From: Solenopsis invicta
Taxonomy: Eukaryota > Arthropoda > Insecta > Hymenoptera > Formicidae
DNA: 64,000 nucleotides
Assembly: GCF_016802725.1 (NCBI RefSeq)
Contig: NC_052669.1
Location: 18,071,770-18,135,769 of the forward strand
Direction: 5' to 3'
Below, in pieces: positions 44,456 to 55,960 of this stretch (its first letter is position 1; the number at the start of each line of letters is the position of its first letter). The notes beneath the pieces are model-generated. The model was given only the letters and a program-made list of their open reading frames with translations, was not told the origin of the DNA and did no database searches. Position numbers and translations under genes: made by a program.

Positions 44456-46252
44456 TAGGGCTGGGAAGTAACTCGTTACTTGTACCAAAGTTACATTTAG
44501 AGTTAGTTTTTTTGGTAACTGTAACTTAACTTCGTTACTTTTTTTCATCTGTAACTATTAATTTAACATAGTTATATTTTTTGTATAACTAATAACTATA
44601 TAACTTAATAGTTACTGTTGTACACTCGGGAGCAAAATTAAGGGATCACCTATTCTGACTCCGAAAAATAGGCGTAATTCAAGGGAGTGTAACTTTGTCA
44701 AAAATAACCGTAAAAAATTTTTTTTTTTAATATTTTAAAGCTTGAAATCTCTAGTTTTGAGATTGGTAAGTCATTGAACGATTACAGATTGTTTACAAAG
44801 TTACGCGAATTCAAATGGGGATGCATCAAATCTTAAAATTTTTTACAAAATTTGCAAAGCTGCACGATGCAAAATAAAAATTGCACGCAAATGCGGTCTA
44901 CAGCATTCAAAAGCGTGAATCTTTACCTTTAATTTACGTTTTTGTTGAGCGTTGTACAATTTTTTTTCACTGAGTTAGGCAACACTGAAGCAAAAATGGC
45001 CTTTATTTCTTCAATGTTGAATAATTCAGTGAATAAAAATCGTACAACGCTCAACAAAAACGCAAATTAAAGGTAAAGATTCACGCTTTCAAATACTGTA
45101 AATTGCACGCATTTGCGTGCAATTTTTATTTTGCGTTGTACAGTTTTACAAAATTTTTTAAAAATTTTGATATTTGACACATAACCATTTGAATCCACGT
45201 AACTTCGTAAACAATCTGTAAATCGTTTAATGATTTTTCAATCTCAAAACTAGAGATTTCAAGCTTTAAAATGCGTTAAAAAAATTTTTTTACAATTATT
45301 TTTGACAAAATTACATTTTCTTGAATGACGCCCATTTTTTGGAATCAGAATAAGTGATCCCTTAATTTTGCTCCTGAGTGTAGTTAATTTATATATATTT
45401 CACTCATTTGTCAATATAGGCTGCACTCGGAAACATCACCCGAGTGCCATTGTGCATGTATCATTTTATTATATCTTTGTTTAACATTCAGTGAACAAGT
45501 ATAAAGTGATATATGAGGTTACTCAAGTTATGTTTCCAAATGTAGTTTTAATGTGATTATTTAGTTCTAAAGGTAAGAATGAATCATAATATAGAACCAT
45601 ATTCATATTATATTGGCCTTTCCTTTTGCTGTTGTATTTATTTTACTTCATATATTGCCTATCATTGCGTGCTGCACCTTTTTCTATTTTTTTCAAATAA
45701 AATTGTATAATATATAAATACTAATCATTTTCTTCACTAATTTTTCTGATCATTAAAGAAAAATATTAGTTTACGTTTCGATCGATATTACTCTATCAAA
45801 ATGCCTTTGGATTTAAGTTCTATATAAATTCGAATGTAGAATGCAGTTTTCACATACCTTTTATGTGTACATACATATAAGTAATTAATAAAGATGTATC
45901 ACATACATCTTACACAATTAATGATATAATACGTGAGATGCTTTCCAGCAAATAATACAAATCAACACAGAAATAATTTTTATCTTTGTCCTCACTGAAT
46001 TTCAAGCAAGCGTTTCTAAATTTGACACTATGTTCTAATATAAATAAAATAATTGAGTAATGTTAGAAATGTAAAAGTTTAGTATTTAAATTATCAATAC
46101 TTTGAAGTATTACAAGAAAAAACAGAATAGTAACTGAACAGTAACTTCTCCTTACGTTTTGAATAACTTTAACTATAACGAATTATTTTTTAAAATTAGT
46201 AACTTGTAACTGTAACTAGTTATTTTTTACAAAGTAACTTTCCCAACCATGA
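44456..46252. mobile_element. ~1.8-kb non-autonomous hAT-like element
   Basis: The ends AGGGCTGGGAAGTAAC and inverted ATGGTTGGGAAAGTTAC, with many subterminal GTAACT/AGTTAC words, are typical of hAT MITEs. No transposase is present. It is split by the foldback at 44633-45380. Confidence 0.65.
44633..45380. mobile_element. 748-bp TA-flanked complete foldback
   Basis: Starts CACTCGGGAGCAAAATTAAG and ends with the inverse (CTTAATTTTGCTCCTGAGTG), with TA on both sides. The arms are ~370 bp and meet near 45005, so virtually the whole element is a hairpin. It is inserted in the hAT-like element. Confidence 0.92.
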
Positions 46253-46551
46253 TATTCCATGTTATGTGTTATACTCATTTTTACATACAATACGTCTGTT
46301 TATATACGCGTTTATATACATGTTTTACTTAATGCTCGCAACCTTAGAACATATACTACTGGAAGGAACGTAGGCTTAAAAAGTTAACGCAGAGAAGATT
46401 GACAAGGATGGATATGTAATGCGCATGCTCAAGACAAATCAAACCAATGTTACTGCTGTTTTTTATCACCCCGCAGTCCTCACGCGTATCTATGCTTTCA
46501 TTTGTCGGAGCATGGGCGTTATCGACTAGGCGCATTTTATATCTACTAGAA
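46253..46551. other. Spacer between elements
   Basis: No coding or repeat signal recognised. Confidence 0.4.
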
Positions 46552-46596
46552 CGGTGTTGTCAGCTACTTGCAACTTTCGGCCGGATTTCTTGACGC

Positions 46597-47286
46597 TAAG
46601 GATATTCGATTCTCTTATAAAAATCGATTCTTAAATTGATTCTGCATCGAATCATAAAAATCGATTCTGCAAAAAAATTGGAATCAAAGAAATGATCTTG
46701 CCAGAATCGATCTAAAAAATCATAAAAATTTATATATATAATTAAAACGTACATTAATATTTAATTAATTATTAACGTTTTATTAATTTTAAATTAACTA
46801 TTATTAGTTCTAAGATTTTAATTTTGAAAACTTTAACCAATAAATAAAACAGGTAGTTATGTAATTAAGCATTAAGTTTTTGAAAAAATAAAAAATATTT
46901 GTTAAAAAATATAGGTTGCTTTCACATCATTTTTTATTTACATACGTTCCTTTTATGTGCTTTTATATGTTTTATTTATAATATAAAATTACACAATATT
47001 TTTATAATTACTAATCTTTAATAGACACTGAATTCAGAAATAACAGCACGGCCGCGTCCAAATTATCATACGTAACCTCAATTTTAGTTTCTATTGTAGA
47101 CAACGCTTTAAGGGCAATAGGTAAAGAAAAAAAATAATTTTTAAAAATAAGAATCGATTTTTCGATTCTTAGGGTAAATAATCGATTTGCAAAAAAATCG
47201 AATACCAGAAATCCAATTAAAAAAATCGATTTTTAAACCAAAAAAATCGATCTTGTAAAGAATCGAATCGGAATCGAATATCCCTA
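46597..47286. mobile_element. 690-bp hAT MITE with perfect 8-bp TSD
   Basis: CTTGACGC is duplicated at 46589-46596 and 47287-47294. The ends are TAAGGATATTCGATTC and inverted TAGGGATATTCGATTC. The interior is rich in ATCGATT/AATCGAT words near both ends. It is inserted in the left arm of the big hAT element; the right arm has the empty site. Confidence 0.9.
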
Positions 47287-47294
47287 CTTGACGC

Positions 47295-48085
47295 ACGCCT
47301 ATTGCTCCCCTCCCGCCACTCGCGCCTTAGCAATGCGCCGCCGGACATTCGTAACTAAGGAGCGCATCACTTCGTCTCAGGACCGTGCGTAATACAAACA
47401 TTTAAAAGATCATAGGTCATCAGATATAATCTAATTGTCTAATGTCTAATGTCTAATAATACTGCAAAAGTTACTAAAATTTTTTCTCAATTTTAATAAT
47501 TGCATTTAAGTAATATTTTATTACTATGTAATAATAATTGTTATAACATTATTACGTATATTACTTATGTGTATTGTACAATTAAAAATTTGTATAATTT
47601 ATTTATTATTCAAAGCTTTTAATGCGTTTTTTTAATTACATTGATTTATTTAAAAATATTATATGTATATAAAACTAATTATAATATATAATTATACTAA
47701 ACTAAATAATAGGTTTCCGTATCACTCAAGAGATATTATTATTGAAACATTTTTAAAAAATAGTTTTTCTAGTAAGCTTATTTTATCATCAAAGAATAAG
47801 GAAATAATTTGCGTAGAAAAAATAAATATTTACAGAAATTAAAGCAAAGAGGAAAGAAAAGAATATTTGCAGAATTAATAAATTAATTAATTCAATTTTC
47901 TAAACTGTTCATGTGAATTTATGAGAGATAAAATATCTAATATTAAAAAAGAAGATGTTTGCATCAGCGAAGATAATGAAATATTATTTAAGCAAGAACG
48001 CTTATCTATTTTTGTATATTTAAATTTTGAAAAGGGACATTCGAAATATGTGGATCTAAACATTGAAAAATTCAAAGACAGAAAT
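47295..48085 (-). repeat. Left inverted arm including copied transposase 3' end
   Basis: On the minus strand, 48075-47887 encodes a 62-aa relative of the last ~60 residues of the plus-strand transposase at 55140-55324 (SKFKYTKIDK versus SKLKYTKTDK). The long TIR therefore reaches into the coding region. Confidence 0.85.
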
Positions 48086-48659
48086 TAACTAATTTTGGTT
48101 AATTTTATGTATCTTAAATCTTTAAAAAGACTTTACTTTCGGTCGTGCTTTAAGAAACAAATTATTTTGCAAATTGCATAATACTTTCGAAAATTATACA
48201 TATTTTTGTAAATTGTTTTTCAGTTGTCTTTAATCATTAGCAAATTTTTAAAACAAGTTAAATTTTTTCTTACTTAAAAATCATTAAAACGTATATTAAA
48301 TTGAATTATTAAAGATTTAATTAAATGGAAATATTGAATTGTTTTTCCACATAAGTTTCTTGGTGAATGATATAATTCATAACTTTAAATCTCAAGAATT
48401 TTGAATCTTGGACCTGTACATCTCGCGGTCTTTAATGTTCGCTGCGCGATGTTTGTTTTGATGCTTTTTTGTTTCTAACAACCGATTGTTAAAAACTGCC
48501 ACTCGTTAGTTTATTGTGAAATCAGAGAGATCATTCTCGTGCGTATCAGAGTGAGTGTCTCTTGTGCATTAACTTCCTTTTAATTATTTATTATATTAAA
48601 CATTATGAAACGTGAAGGATGACTGGTGAACAAACGTATGAACAACAATATAATAAAAT

Positions 48660-49411
48660 ATGAGAAAATAGCTTCTTTGCGTGTATTAATAATAAAACGG
48701 TTTGTCTTTCGTGCAATTATATACCTTGTGTTGTAAAAAAATTTGTAAATTTGTAAATTTGTTGATAAACATTATAAAAGTAAACATTTCAAGGACTATT
48801 CAGAATATGTAGATCCAGATAAATTTAATATAATAGAAGCGTTAAAATTAGTATATAAAGAAAGTCGTAATGAAAATTTTAATTCAGATAATGATACTTT
48901 GTCGTCTAAAAAAGCAACTATTGCGTCATATGCCATTTCACATCTTATTGTTAAACATTCTAAGTCATTTACTGAAGGTAAATTTGTAAAAGAATGTCTT
49001 AGTGAAGCGGTTAAATCTTTCGGGAATTCATTAACTCTTTCAGAAGCTATTAATATTCCATTGAGTAAAAATACGGTAGCATCAAGAATTAATCATATCG
49101 CGTTTTCTATAGAAAAAAAATTAAAATATTTGTTGGAAACGTGCTCATATTTTTCTTTATGTTTCGATGATAGCACCGATAATTGACACGTGAGTCAATT
49201 GAGCATTTTTGCTTGAATCGTACAAAACAATTTTTCATGTGTTGAGGAGCTTTTAGATTTTGTGCCCTTGCATGATACAACAACCAATTTAGATATTTTT
49301 AAAGCCGTTGAACAAGTTCTGAAAAAATTTAACACCGATTTTTCCAAATGTTTGACTATCGTTATCGTTGGCACAAGAGCAATGACAGGTTTGAAATTAG
49401 GATTTTTTGGC
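48660..49411 (+). pseudogene. hAT transposase remnant, 5' part (BED finger)
   Basis: A BED-like finger can be read at about 48665-48790 (TVCLSC... then H...H). The conserved central start follows (48899-49186; FVKECLSEAVKSF, KNTVASRINHIAFSIE) and runs to FDDSTDN, the first catalytic Asp region of hAT enzymes, then a stop. The next block (49262-49411) ends in the RAMTGLKLGF segment. There the second catalytic region is damaged, with Val-Gly-Thr where Thr-Asp-Gly is expected. The Gypsy element interrupts the gene at 49412. The best family match I can name is the GTF2IRD2/SCAND3-like group of hAT transposases. Confidence 0.75.
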
Positions 49412-49680
49412 TGTTGTATCTCTTACTTTGTGGGTGTGGGTGATTCACAATTAAGCAAGAGGGATATTTATAATGCAATGCCGAGTTTATTGTTACGGGA
49501 TACAGACAGACTAAAAGAAAAGACTGAATACATAGATTGACTCTCTGGGAAGGCCCGGAAGGTTACCGGATAATATAGATGGGTCAGTGATCATGAAAAG
49601 AAAGGCGGCTTCTTATTGGTCGAGAGAGGTACACGGGTGTAGTGTGCGAAATGCATATGGCGGTAATTCCAAACATAACA
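49412..49680 (-). repeat. 3' LTR of the Gypsy element
   Basis: 269 bp. On the plus strand it starts TGTTGTATCTC and ends AAACATAACA; on the element strand it begins TGTTATG and ends ACAACA. Confidence 0.95.
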
Positions 49681-49709
49681 TTTCCTCCCCTCAACGGAAA
49701 TTCTCCCGA
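49681..49709 (-). promoter_or_regulatory. Polypurine tract
   Basis: On the element strand GAGGGGAGGAAA directly abuts the 3' LTR, the expected primer for plus-strand DNA synthesis. Confidence 0.8.
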
Positions 49710-52700
49710 TTAGCGACTTGGAGAGAATCTGTTCGGAAGACGACGATCCCTTGTCGATCTCCGAGGAAGAACTGGAGGTGAGGCGTGCCCGTTTCTTATA
49801 ACGCCTCTATCGGATGCTGTTGATGGGATCTGTTCTGAAACCGTTGTTGTACGAGTCGAAGTCCTTGGTTGTGGCACTGGAGACGACTGTATTTTTGCGT
49901 TCGTAGGTGCCACCGGTGTGTGTGCTTCCGAAGTATCCGGATAGAATCGTACTCGCCGGGGTTGACGGCTTTCCCAATTGTTACTCACATCGGGTGCTGG
50001 AGTAACATTGGATTGCTCTGCCGTCTTACCTTCTTCATGTCCTCGAATTTGATCTATATGGCGTTTGAATCTTCGACCGTTGTAATCAATCTCGTAATGA
50101 AGGTCTCCCAGACGAGTCGTGATAATTCCTCGGATCCATTTATCCATCCTAGGATTTCCCGAAAGGAAATATACGACTTGAGTTGGCTTCAGTGAGCGAA
50201 ACGTTGGAACAAACTGTGAGTTCCACTTTTGAGTAACTTTTGTGAAGACGTCATCAGGTCGAACCAAATCCAAGCGTGTTCGTAATGTTCGACCGAGGAA
50301 TAGCTGTGATGGTGATTGTTCCGTAGTTGAGTGTGGTGCGATGCGATAATGACGAAGGAATCTGTTTAGATCCTCTTGAAGTGTACTACGAGTAGTCCCC
50401 ATGGCACGAAGGGCAGCTTTGACTGTCTGCACACTTCGTTCGGCTTGTCCATTGGTGGAGGGATGATAAGGCGCTGTTAACTTGTGGTATTTAACGCCAC
50501 TGGTTTGTAAGAACGATTTGAATTCAGATGACGTAAACTGCGTTCCATTGTCTGAAACTACAGTGGTAGGAACACCGTGAGCTGTGAATAAGTTATCAAG
50601 AATGGCAATTGTTGCAGCCGTCGTCATCGAGTTGGTCGCCTTGACTTCAAGCCATTTGCTAAATGCGTCGGAGACAATCAAGAGCATCATTCCAGCGACG
50701 GGACCGGCGTAATCGATGTGGATACGTTCCCACGGTCCTTTGGGGTAGTCCCAGTGATGCTGACGAAACTTTGGGGGAGCATGTGCATGTTTAGCACATT
50801 CAACGCATGATTTCGCAGTACGTTCAATTTCCGGATCGATGCCAGGCCAATAAATAAATGATCGTGCCATTCCCTTCATTTTAACGATACCTAAATGTGC
50901 CGCATGTAGATCATCCAGCATTGCTTTCCGTAGCACGAGTGGTATCACGACACGATGTTCGAACACCAAACAATTAGAGGCCAGTTTATAGGCTGACTCC
51001 GGAGCTTTGTAACCTGCACGTTCGAGGTTTTGTCCTGTTTCTAGTAATTTGATAATTTTTCCGAGTGCAGGGTCCTTTCTTGTTTCTCGAGCGATTTGTT
51101 CCGCGTCGATTGGTAATTGCTTAATTTGCTTAATGATGAAGTGATCGAATTCATCTCCATCGAACTCTTCCTTCTCTCGTGGCGAAGAATCCTGTATGGC
51201 GTTAATCGTTGATGATAGTGATGCTCTGGAACAATAATCAGCGTTAGTATTCTCTTTCGTGGATTTGAAAATCACATCAAAGTCGAAATGAGCTAAATAG
51301 TCTGCATAATTAGCCATTCTGCTAATACATAGCACCGGTAGCGATTTTTCTGGATGAAGGATTTGAGTTAGTGGCTTGTGATCAGTGATCAAGGTCCAAT
51401 GACGAGCGTAGAGATAATGGAAGAACTTCTGTACAGCCCAGACGATGGCAAGCGCTTCTTTGTCGATCTGTGGGTATTTCTGTTCTGTAGTAGTCATCGT
51501 ACGACTGGCATAAGCTATTGGTCGCTCCCGACCATTGCTGAGACGATGTGAGAGTACCGCGCCCAAGCCTGTTTTGCTGGCATCGGTTGCCAAAAGTAGA
51601 GGTAGCGACGGGTCGTATGGCATAAGGACTTGAGGTGATATCAATGCTGTTTTGATTTCCTTAAATGCCTTTTCTGCAGCAGGCGTCCATTTGAAAGTCT
51701 CCTGACGAAGTATATCTCGCAGCGGACGGTCTCTCGTCGAAAGATCCGGGATGTATGCATTGTAGTATGTGGCTTTCCCCAGAAATAATTGGAGTTCTTC
51801 ATGCGTTGACGGTTTCGGCGCATCTCGGATTGCCTCAATGTGTTTATCCGATTTGTGGATGCCCTGAGCGTCGATCTTATGTCCTAGAAATTCCACAGAG
51901 GGTGATGCGAAGACGCATTTCGTGCGATTGAGTCGTAAACCATGAGAGCGCATTCTTTCCAGCGTTTTTTCCAAGGTTATCATTAGATCGGCAAAGTTAT
52001 CGGCGAAAAGTAGTACATCATCGAAAAAATTGCGTACTTTAGGAAGATCTTGGAGGACAGACTCCATCCGTCGTTGCCAGATAGCTGGAATATTTGCGGC
52101 GCCGTACACTGCGCGTGTCGGTCGAATCAAGCCATGTGTAGGTGTGTTAAGCGTAAGCGCGTGACTGAATTCCTCATCCACAGGAAGATGTGAATACGCA
52201 TCTGTAATATCGAGATGACAAAAGGTTGTTGCGCCTCTCATTTGATTGAATATTGACTCAGCCCTCGGGATCGGATGTTCATCTATAATGATACGCGGAT
52301 TAAGTGTTGGCTTGTAATTACCCGTGATGCGGATTTTGCCATTTTTCTTCGTTACAACGTGCGTAGTCGACGCCCATTCTGAATAATCGACTTTTTTGTA
52401 GAGTCCTGACTTGATTTTCGCATCGATTTCCCTCGCGTAAGCATCACGGAGTGCGTAAGGTATTTCACGTGCTTTGGCGAAGACTGGTGTCGCTTCTGGT
52501 TTCAAATGTATCTTGACAGGCGGGCCCGATAGCTTCCCTGCTACGTCGTCGAATACATCTTGAAATCGATTCAGGAGTTGATCTAGCTGACCTTTTTGCT
52601 CTGCGGTAAGACAGGGCGGTACCGTTGACACCGCGTGAATCCCGTCTGGCGATGAGAATAGTTTTGCGAAATCTATTTCGTGGGTGAAGTGTGAGATCCA

Positions 52701-53993
52701 TTCTCGACCCATGAGCGTATCGAAATTACCATCCACCACGTATAAATTAAGCCTCTTGGTAGTTCGGCCAATTGTGACATTGACTGGCAGTCGTCCAATA
52801 CAATTGATTTTGTGAGACGTATAACTGGCGAACTGTCTATCGGTTTTCTGCAACAAACATGTAGGCTTAATGGTATGTAACATTTTTTTACTTACGATAC
52901 CGCAGGGTGCTCCAGTATCCAGCTCCATCTCTAGATTATGGCCATCGATCGAGACATTGATCATTCGTTTCCGTGCTAGGTTGGAAGTGTTGATGTCATT
53001 GACCTTGTTGAAGTATTGAATAGAATCGACGTGATCTGCTGGTACGAGTGCGTCAGAAACTTGATCGGATTTTTCTTTCTTCTTGGATCGACACACTGTA
53101 GCGATGTGTCCCTTAATACCGCAATTATGACATTCGGCATCTCGGAATTGACATTGACTCCGTGGATGGTCTCTACCACATCCTTGGCATCGCTGGTCCT
53201 GCTTCTTTTTTGAGAAATCTTTCTGCTTGTGTTGGTATTGCTGCTGTCGATTGCGTGATGATGATCTCTGGCGTCCTTGTTTGTTGCCGTACTTTTTTTT
53301 CGGTTGTGTATAACCTAGTTTATGCGTAGCTTCGGGAGCTGGTGTCATCGTAGTTTTAACCTCATTAGCGGTAAGTCGAGTTGCTTCAAGAGTGTGTGCG
53401 ATATCAAATGCCGCGTCAAAAGTTGCCGGTTTCTTTGCTATAATTTCGTCGCACGTGTCACTAGATTCGAGCCCATGCAATAATTGTTCTATTAGCATTC
53501 TGTCGAGAAATTCTCCGTACTCGCAGTGAACTGCACCTTGCCGTAAACGAAGAGCAAAACTTGCTACCGTTTCGTCTTTTTGTTGGCAGATTTTCCGAAA
53601 TCGGATGCTTTCCGCAAATTTATTTTTAGCGCGATCTATATGGTTCTTAAGGGTATCCCGTATTTGCTCAAATGTGAGATCTTCAGGTGATCGTGGGCTT
53701 ACCAAGAATTTGAGTGCCTGGTTGAGCTCTGTTCCCATGTGAACGCGAGCGAAGTTGGCCCAATGTTCTTCGGCGATTTTACTTAATTTGAGTGCCCACT
53801 CGAACCGTTTAAAATAATCTTCGACGGTGGCCCCATCAGAGGATCGATATTCACTTATTTTAAACGATGGTGGCTTTGAGTGCGTGGAGGTTGTGGTCCC
53901 CGTTGTCGATTCCGCGGCCATTCGTGTTGCTTCTCGAATCGCTTCCGTGAAGGCGGTCGACAATGCCATCAACGCTTCGGGTGTTAACGACAT
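49710..53993 (-). CDS. Gag-Pol polyprotein of Gypsy retrotransposon
   Basis: 1427 aa in a single open frame. An N-terminal Gag region (about 1-250) is followed by a CCHC-type knuckle pair (about 269-301; CQGCGRDHPRSQC and CHNCGIKGHIATVC). An aspartic protease with DTGAPCG lies near 359. The reverse transcriptase runs about 490-700, with CHLDITDAYSHL and the catalytic box FFDDV near 656 in place of the common YxDD. RNase H has TDASKTGLGAVL near 780. The integrase has a HHCC-like zinc part, then DYAGP, SDNGTQF and NGQAERS (DDE) near 1075-1170. A Pro/Ser/Thr-rich tail closes the protein. Gag and Pol are fused without a frameshift. It makes the virus-like particle, copies the RNA and integrates the DNA. 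The start is the first ATG, about 50 bp from the 5' LTR. There are no lesions, so it is probably functional. Confidence 0.96.
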   Translation of the reverse strand: MSLTPEALMALSTAFTEAIREATRMAAESTTGTTTSTHSKPPSFKISEYRSSDGATVEDYFKRFEWALKLSKIAEEHWANFARVHMGTELNQALKFLVSPRSPEDLTFEQIRDTLKNHIDRAKNKFAESIRFRKICQQKDETVASFALRLRQGAVHCEYGEFLDRMLIEQLLHGLESSDTCDEIIAKKPATFDAAFDIAHTLEATRLTANEVKTTMTPAPEATHKLGYTQPKKKYGNKQGRQRSSSRNRQQQYQHKQKDFSKKKQDQRCQGCGRDHPRSQCQFRDAECHNCGIKGHIATVCRSKKKEKSDQVSDALVPADHVDSIQYFNKVNDINTSNLARKRMINVSIDGHNLEMELDTGAPCGIVSKKMLHTIKPTCLLQKTDRQFASYTSHKINCIGRLPVNVTIGRTTKRLNLYVVDGNFDTLMGREWISHFTHEIDFAKLFSSPDGIHAVSTVPPCLTAEQKGQLDQLLNRFQDVFDDVAGKLSGPPVKIHLKPEATPVFAKAREIPYALRDAYAREIDAKIKSGLYKKVDYSEWASTTHVVTKKNGKIRITGNYKPTLNPRIIIDEHPIPRAESIFNQMRGATTFCHLDITDAYSHLPVDEEFSHALTLNTPTHGLIRPTRAVYGAANIPAIWQRRMESVLQDLPKVRNFFDDVLLFADNFADLMITLEKTLERMRSHGLRLNRTKCVFASPSVEFLGHKIDAQGIHKSDKHIEAIRDAPKPSTHEELQLFLGKATYYNAYIPDLSTRDRPLRDILRQETFKWTPAAEKAFKEIKTALISPQVLMPYDPSLPLLLATDASKTGLGAVLSHRLSNGRERPIAYASRTMTTTEQKYPQIDKEALAIVWAVQKFFHYLYARHWTLITDHKPLTQILHPEKSLPVLCISRMANYADYLAHFDFDVIFKSTKENTNADYCSRASLSSTINAIQDSSPREKEEFDGDEFDHFIIKQIKQLPIDAEQIARETRKDPALGKIIKLLETGQNLERAGYKAPESAYKLASNCLVFEHRVVIPLVLRKAMLDDLHAAHLGIVKMKGMARSFIYWPGIDPEIERTAKSCVECAKHAHAPPKFRQHHWDYPKGPWERIHIDYAGPVAGMMLLIVSDAFSKWLEVKATNSMTTAATIAILDNLFTAHGVPTTVVSDNGTQFTSSEFKSFLQTSGVKYHKLTAPYHPSTNGQAERSVQTVKAALRAMGTTRSTLQEDLNRFLRHYRIAPHSTTEQSPSQLFLGRTLRTRLDLVRPDDVFTKVTQKWNSQFVPTFRSLKPTQVVYFLSGNPRMDKWIRGIITTRLGDLHYEIDYNGRRFKRHIDQIRGHEEGKTAEQSNVTPAPDVSNNWESRQPRRVRFYPDTSEAHTPVAPTNAKIQSSPVPQPRTSTRTTTVSEQIPSTASDRGVIRNGHASPPVLPRRSTRDRRLPNRFSPSR

Positions 53994-54023
53994 TTTGCAC
54001 GCTTGCTGTTTTGCTGATTGATC

Positions 54024-54044
54024 TCATTCCACTGCTGACACCAC
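54024..54044 (-). promoter_or_regulatory. tRNA primer-binding site
   Basis: On the element strand TGGTGTCAGCAGTGG follows the 5' LTR after one base. It looks complementary to the 3' end of a tRNA-Leu (…CTGACACCA). The tRNA assignment is from memory. Confidence 0.65.
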
Positions 54045-54313
54045 TGTTGTATCTCTTACTTTGTGGGTGTGGGTGATTCACAATTAAGCAAGAGGGATAT
54101 TTATAATGCAATGCCGAGTTTATTGTTACGGGATACAGACAGACTAAAAGAAAAGACTGAATACATAGATTGACTCTCTGGGAAGGCCCGGAAGGTTACC
54201 GGATAATATAGATGGGTCAGTGATCATGAAAAGAAAGGCGGCTTCTTATTGGTCGAGAGAGGTACACGGGTGTAGTGTGCGAAATGCATATGGCGGTAAT
54301 TCCAAACATAACA
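54045..54313 (-). repeat. 5' LTR of the Gypsy element
   Basis: 269 bp, identical by eye to 49412-49680. Confidence 0.95.
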
Positions 54314-54318
54314 TTGGC

Positions 54319-55324
54319 CAAATAAAACAGCAAAATTTAAATTTCCCCCTTATTCACTGTATTATTCACCAAGAAGCATTATGTGGAAAAGTAATTAAAC
54401 TGTGCTCCACAATGCAAATTAATACAAAAATTATAAATATAATTAAAGGCGGTAATAATCATAGAAAATTTAAATCTTTTCTTGAAGAACATAATGCAAT
54501 TTATAAGGATATACCTTTATATTGCGAAGTTCGATGGCTAAGTGCCGGGCAATATTTACAAAAATTCTTTACGAAAAGAAATTCTTACGAAAAGAAATGT
54601 ATCTCTTTTTGCAAAAAATATCTGTAGCAAACGATTTTAAATCATTTTTCGAAGATGTTAACTTTCTTACTGAACTTGCTTTTATTACCGATTTAACTTT
54701 TTATTTTAATATTTTAAATTTGAACCTGCAAAAGACCAACTAAACAATTTCTCAATTAATTAGTCATATTAATTCTTTTCGCGAGAAAGAAAATTAATAT
54801 TATTAAAAAATTATTTGGAAAACGATATTCTAGAGTTTTATCCATCAAGCAAAATTCTTCTAACAGAACATAGCAGCGAATATAATTTTAAAAAACATCT
54901 TTATTTAATAGAATCTTTAGTAACTCAGATTGATACGCGTTTTAGTGATTTTGAATCACTTAGAAAAGATATAATTCTTTTTGAGAATCCTTTAACAGTT
55001 AAAATTGAGGAACAAAATTTAGAATTTCAAGAAGAGCTATGCAATTTGCAAACTGATTTGTCTCTTAAAGCGCGACCAGAAAAAGGAATAAAATTTTTTA
55101 AGATTTTAAATAGATCAAATTATCCTAAACTTGTAAATTTTAGTCTTCGAATTTTTTCAATGTTTGGATTCACATATTTATGCAAGTCCTCTTTTTCAAA
55201 ATTAAAATATACAAAAACGGACAAGCATTCTTACTTAAACGATATTTCATTACCTTCGCTGATGCGAACCTCGACTTCTATTATTTCCGTTGATGTTTCA
55301 TCTCTCGTAAATTCATGTAAATAA
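54319..55324 (+). pseudogene. hAT transposase remnant, 3' part
   Basis: Continues directly from the interrupted gene at the TTGGC duplication. It has FPLIHCIIHQEALCGK (typical HC.IHQ motif), EVRWLSAGQYLQKFF (hAT RW motif), then after a frameshift near 54600 a C-terminal region (54815-55324) ending in the dimerisation motif around YLCKSSFSKLKYTKTDK. Several frames are needed to read it, so it is inactive. The last ~190 bp are duplicated, inverted, at 47887-48075. Confidence 0.78.
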
Positions 55325-55960
55325 TTTAGAAAATCAAATGAATTAATTCTTTATTTTTGCGAATATTTTTTGTTTAATTAATATCTAAATTTTTACTTTC
55401 TTTACGCAAATTATTTTCCTATTTCTTATTAGTGGAATAGGCCTACTGGGAAAACCACTTAAAAAAAAACGCATCTATAATAGTACCTCATGGGTGATGC
55501 GGAAACCTATTATTTACTATAATTATATAATTATAATTTTATATACATATAATGATTTGAAATATAATTAAAAAGGTTTAAAGCTTTAAATTTTAAATAA
55601 TAAATAAATTAAACAAATTTTTAATTTTACAGTACACATACGTAATAAGATACATAATAATAAAATAATAATAATTATTTAATTATTATATAGTAATAAA
55701 ATATTACTTAAATAAAATTATTAAAATATTAAGAAAAAATTTCAATAACTTTTGCAGTATTATTAGACATTAAACAATTAGACTGTCTTATGACTTATCT
55801 TTTAATTTTTGTATTACGCACGGTCCTGAGATGAAGTGACGCGCTTCTTATTGTTAGTTACAAATGTCCAGCGGCGCGTTGCTAAGGCGCGAGTGGCGGG
55901 AGGGGAGCAATAGGCGTGCGTCAAGAAATCGGGCCGAAAGTTGCAAGTAGCTGACAGCAC
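55135..55960. repeat. Right inverted arm of the hAT element
   Basis: Inverted homologue of the left arm. It shares AATAATAGGTTTCCG and the GC-rich GAGTGGCGGGAGGGGAGCAA block (55890-55910) with 47290-47330. Confidence 0.85.

Larger units (their letters stand above)
49412..54313 (-). mobile_element. Full-length Gypsy (Ty3-like) LTR retrotransposon
   Basis: 4902 bp with 269-bp LTRs at both ends that look identical, a perfect 5-bp target duplication TTGGC (49407-49411, 54314-54318), a primer-binding site, a polypurine tract and one intact gag-pol frame. Identical LTRs and an intact ORF indicate a very recent insertion. There is no env-like frame. It sits inside the hAT transposase pseudogene. 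Confidence 0.97.

Noticed and set aside
49587..49781. Frame starting MIMKRKAASYWSREVHG, repeated at 54220
   Set aside because: It lies in the LTRs; the duplication simply reflects LTR identity.
49869..50195. 108-aa plus-strand frame and other frames inside 49710-53993
   Set aside because: They are antisense or out-of-frame shadows of the Gypsy gag-pol gene.
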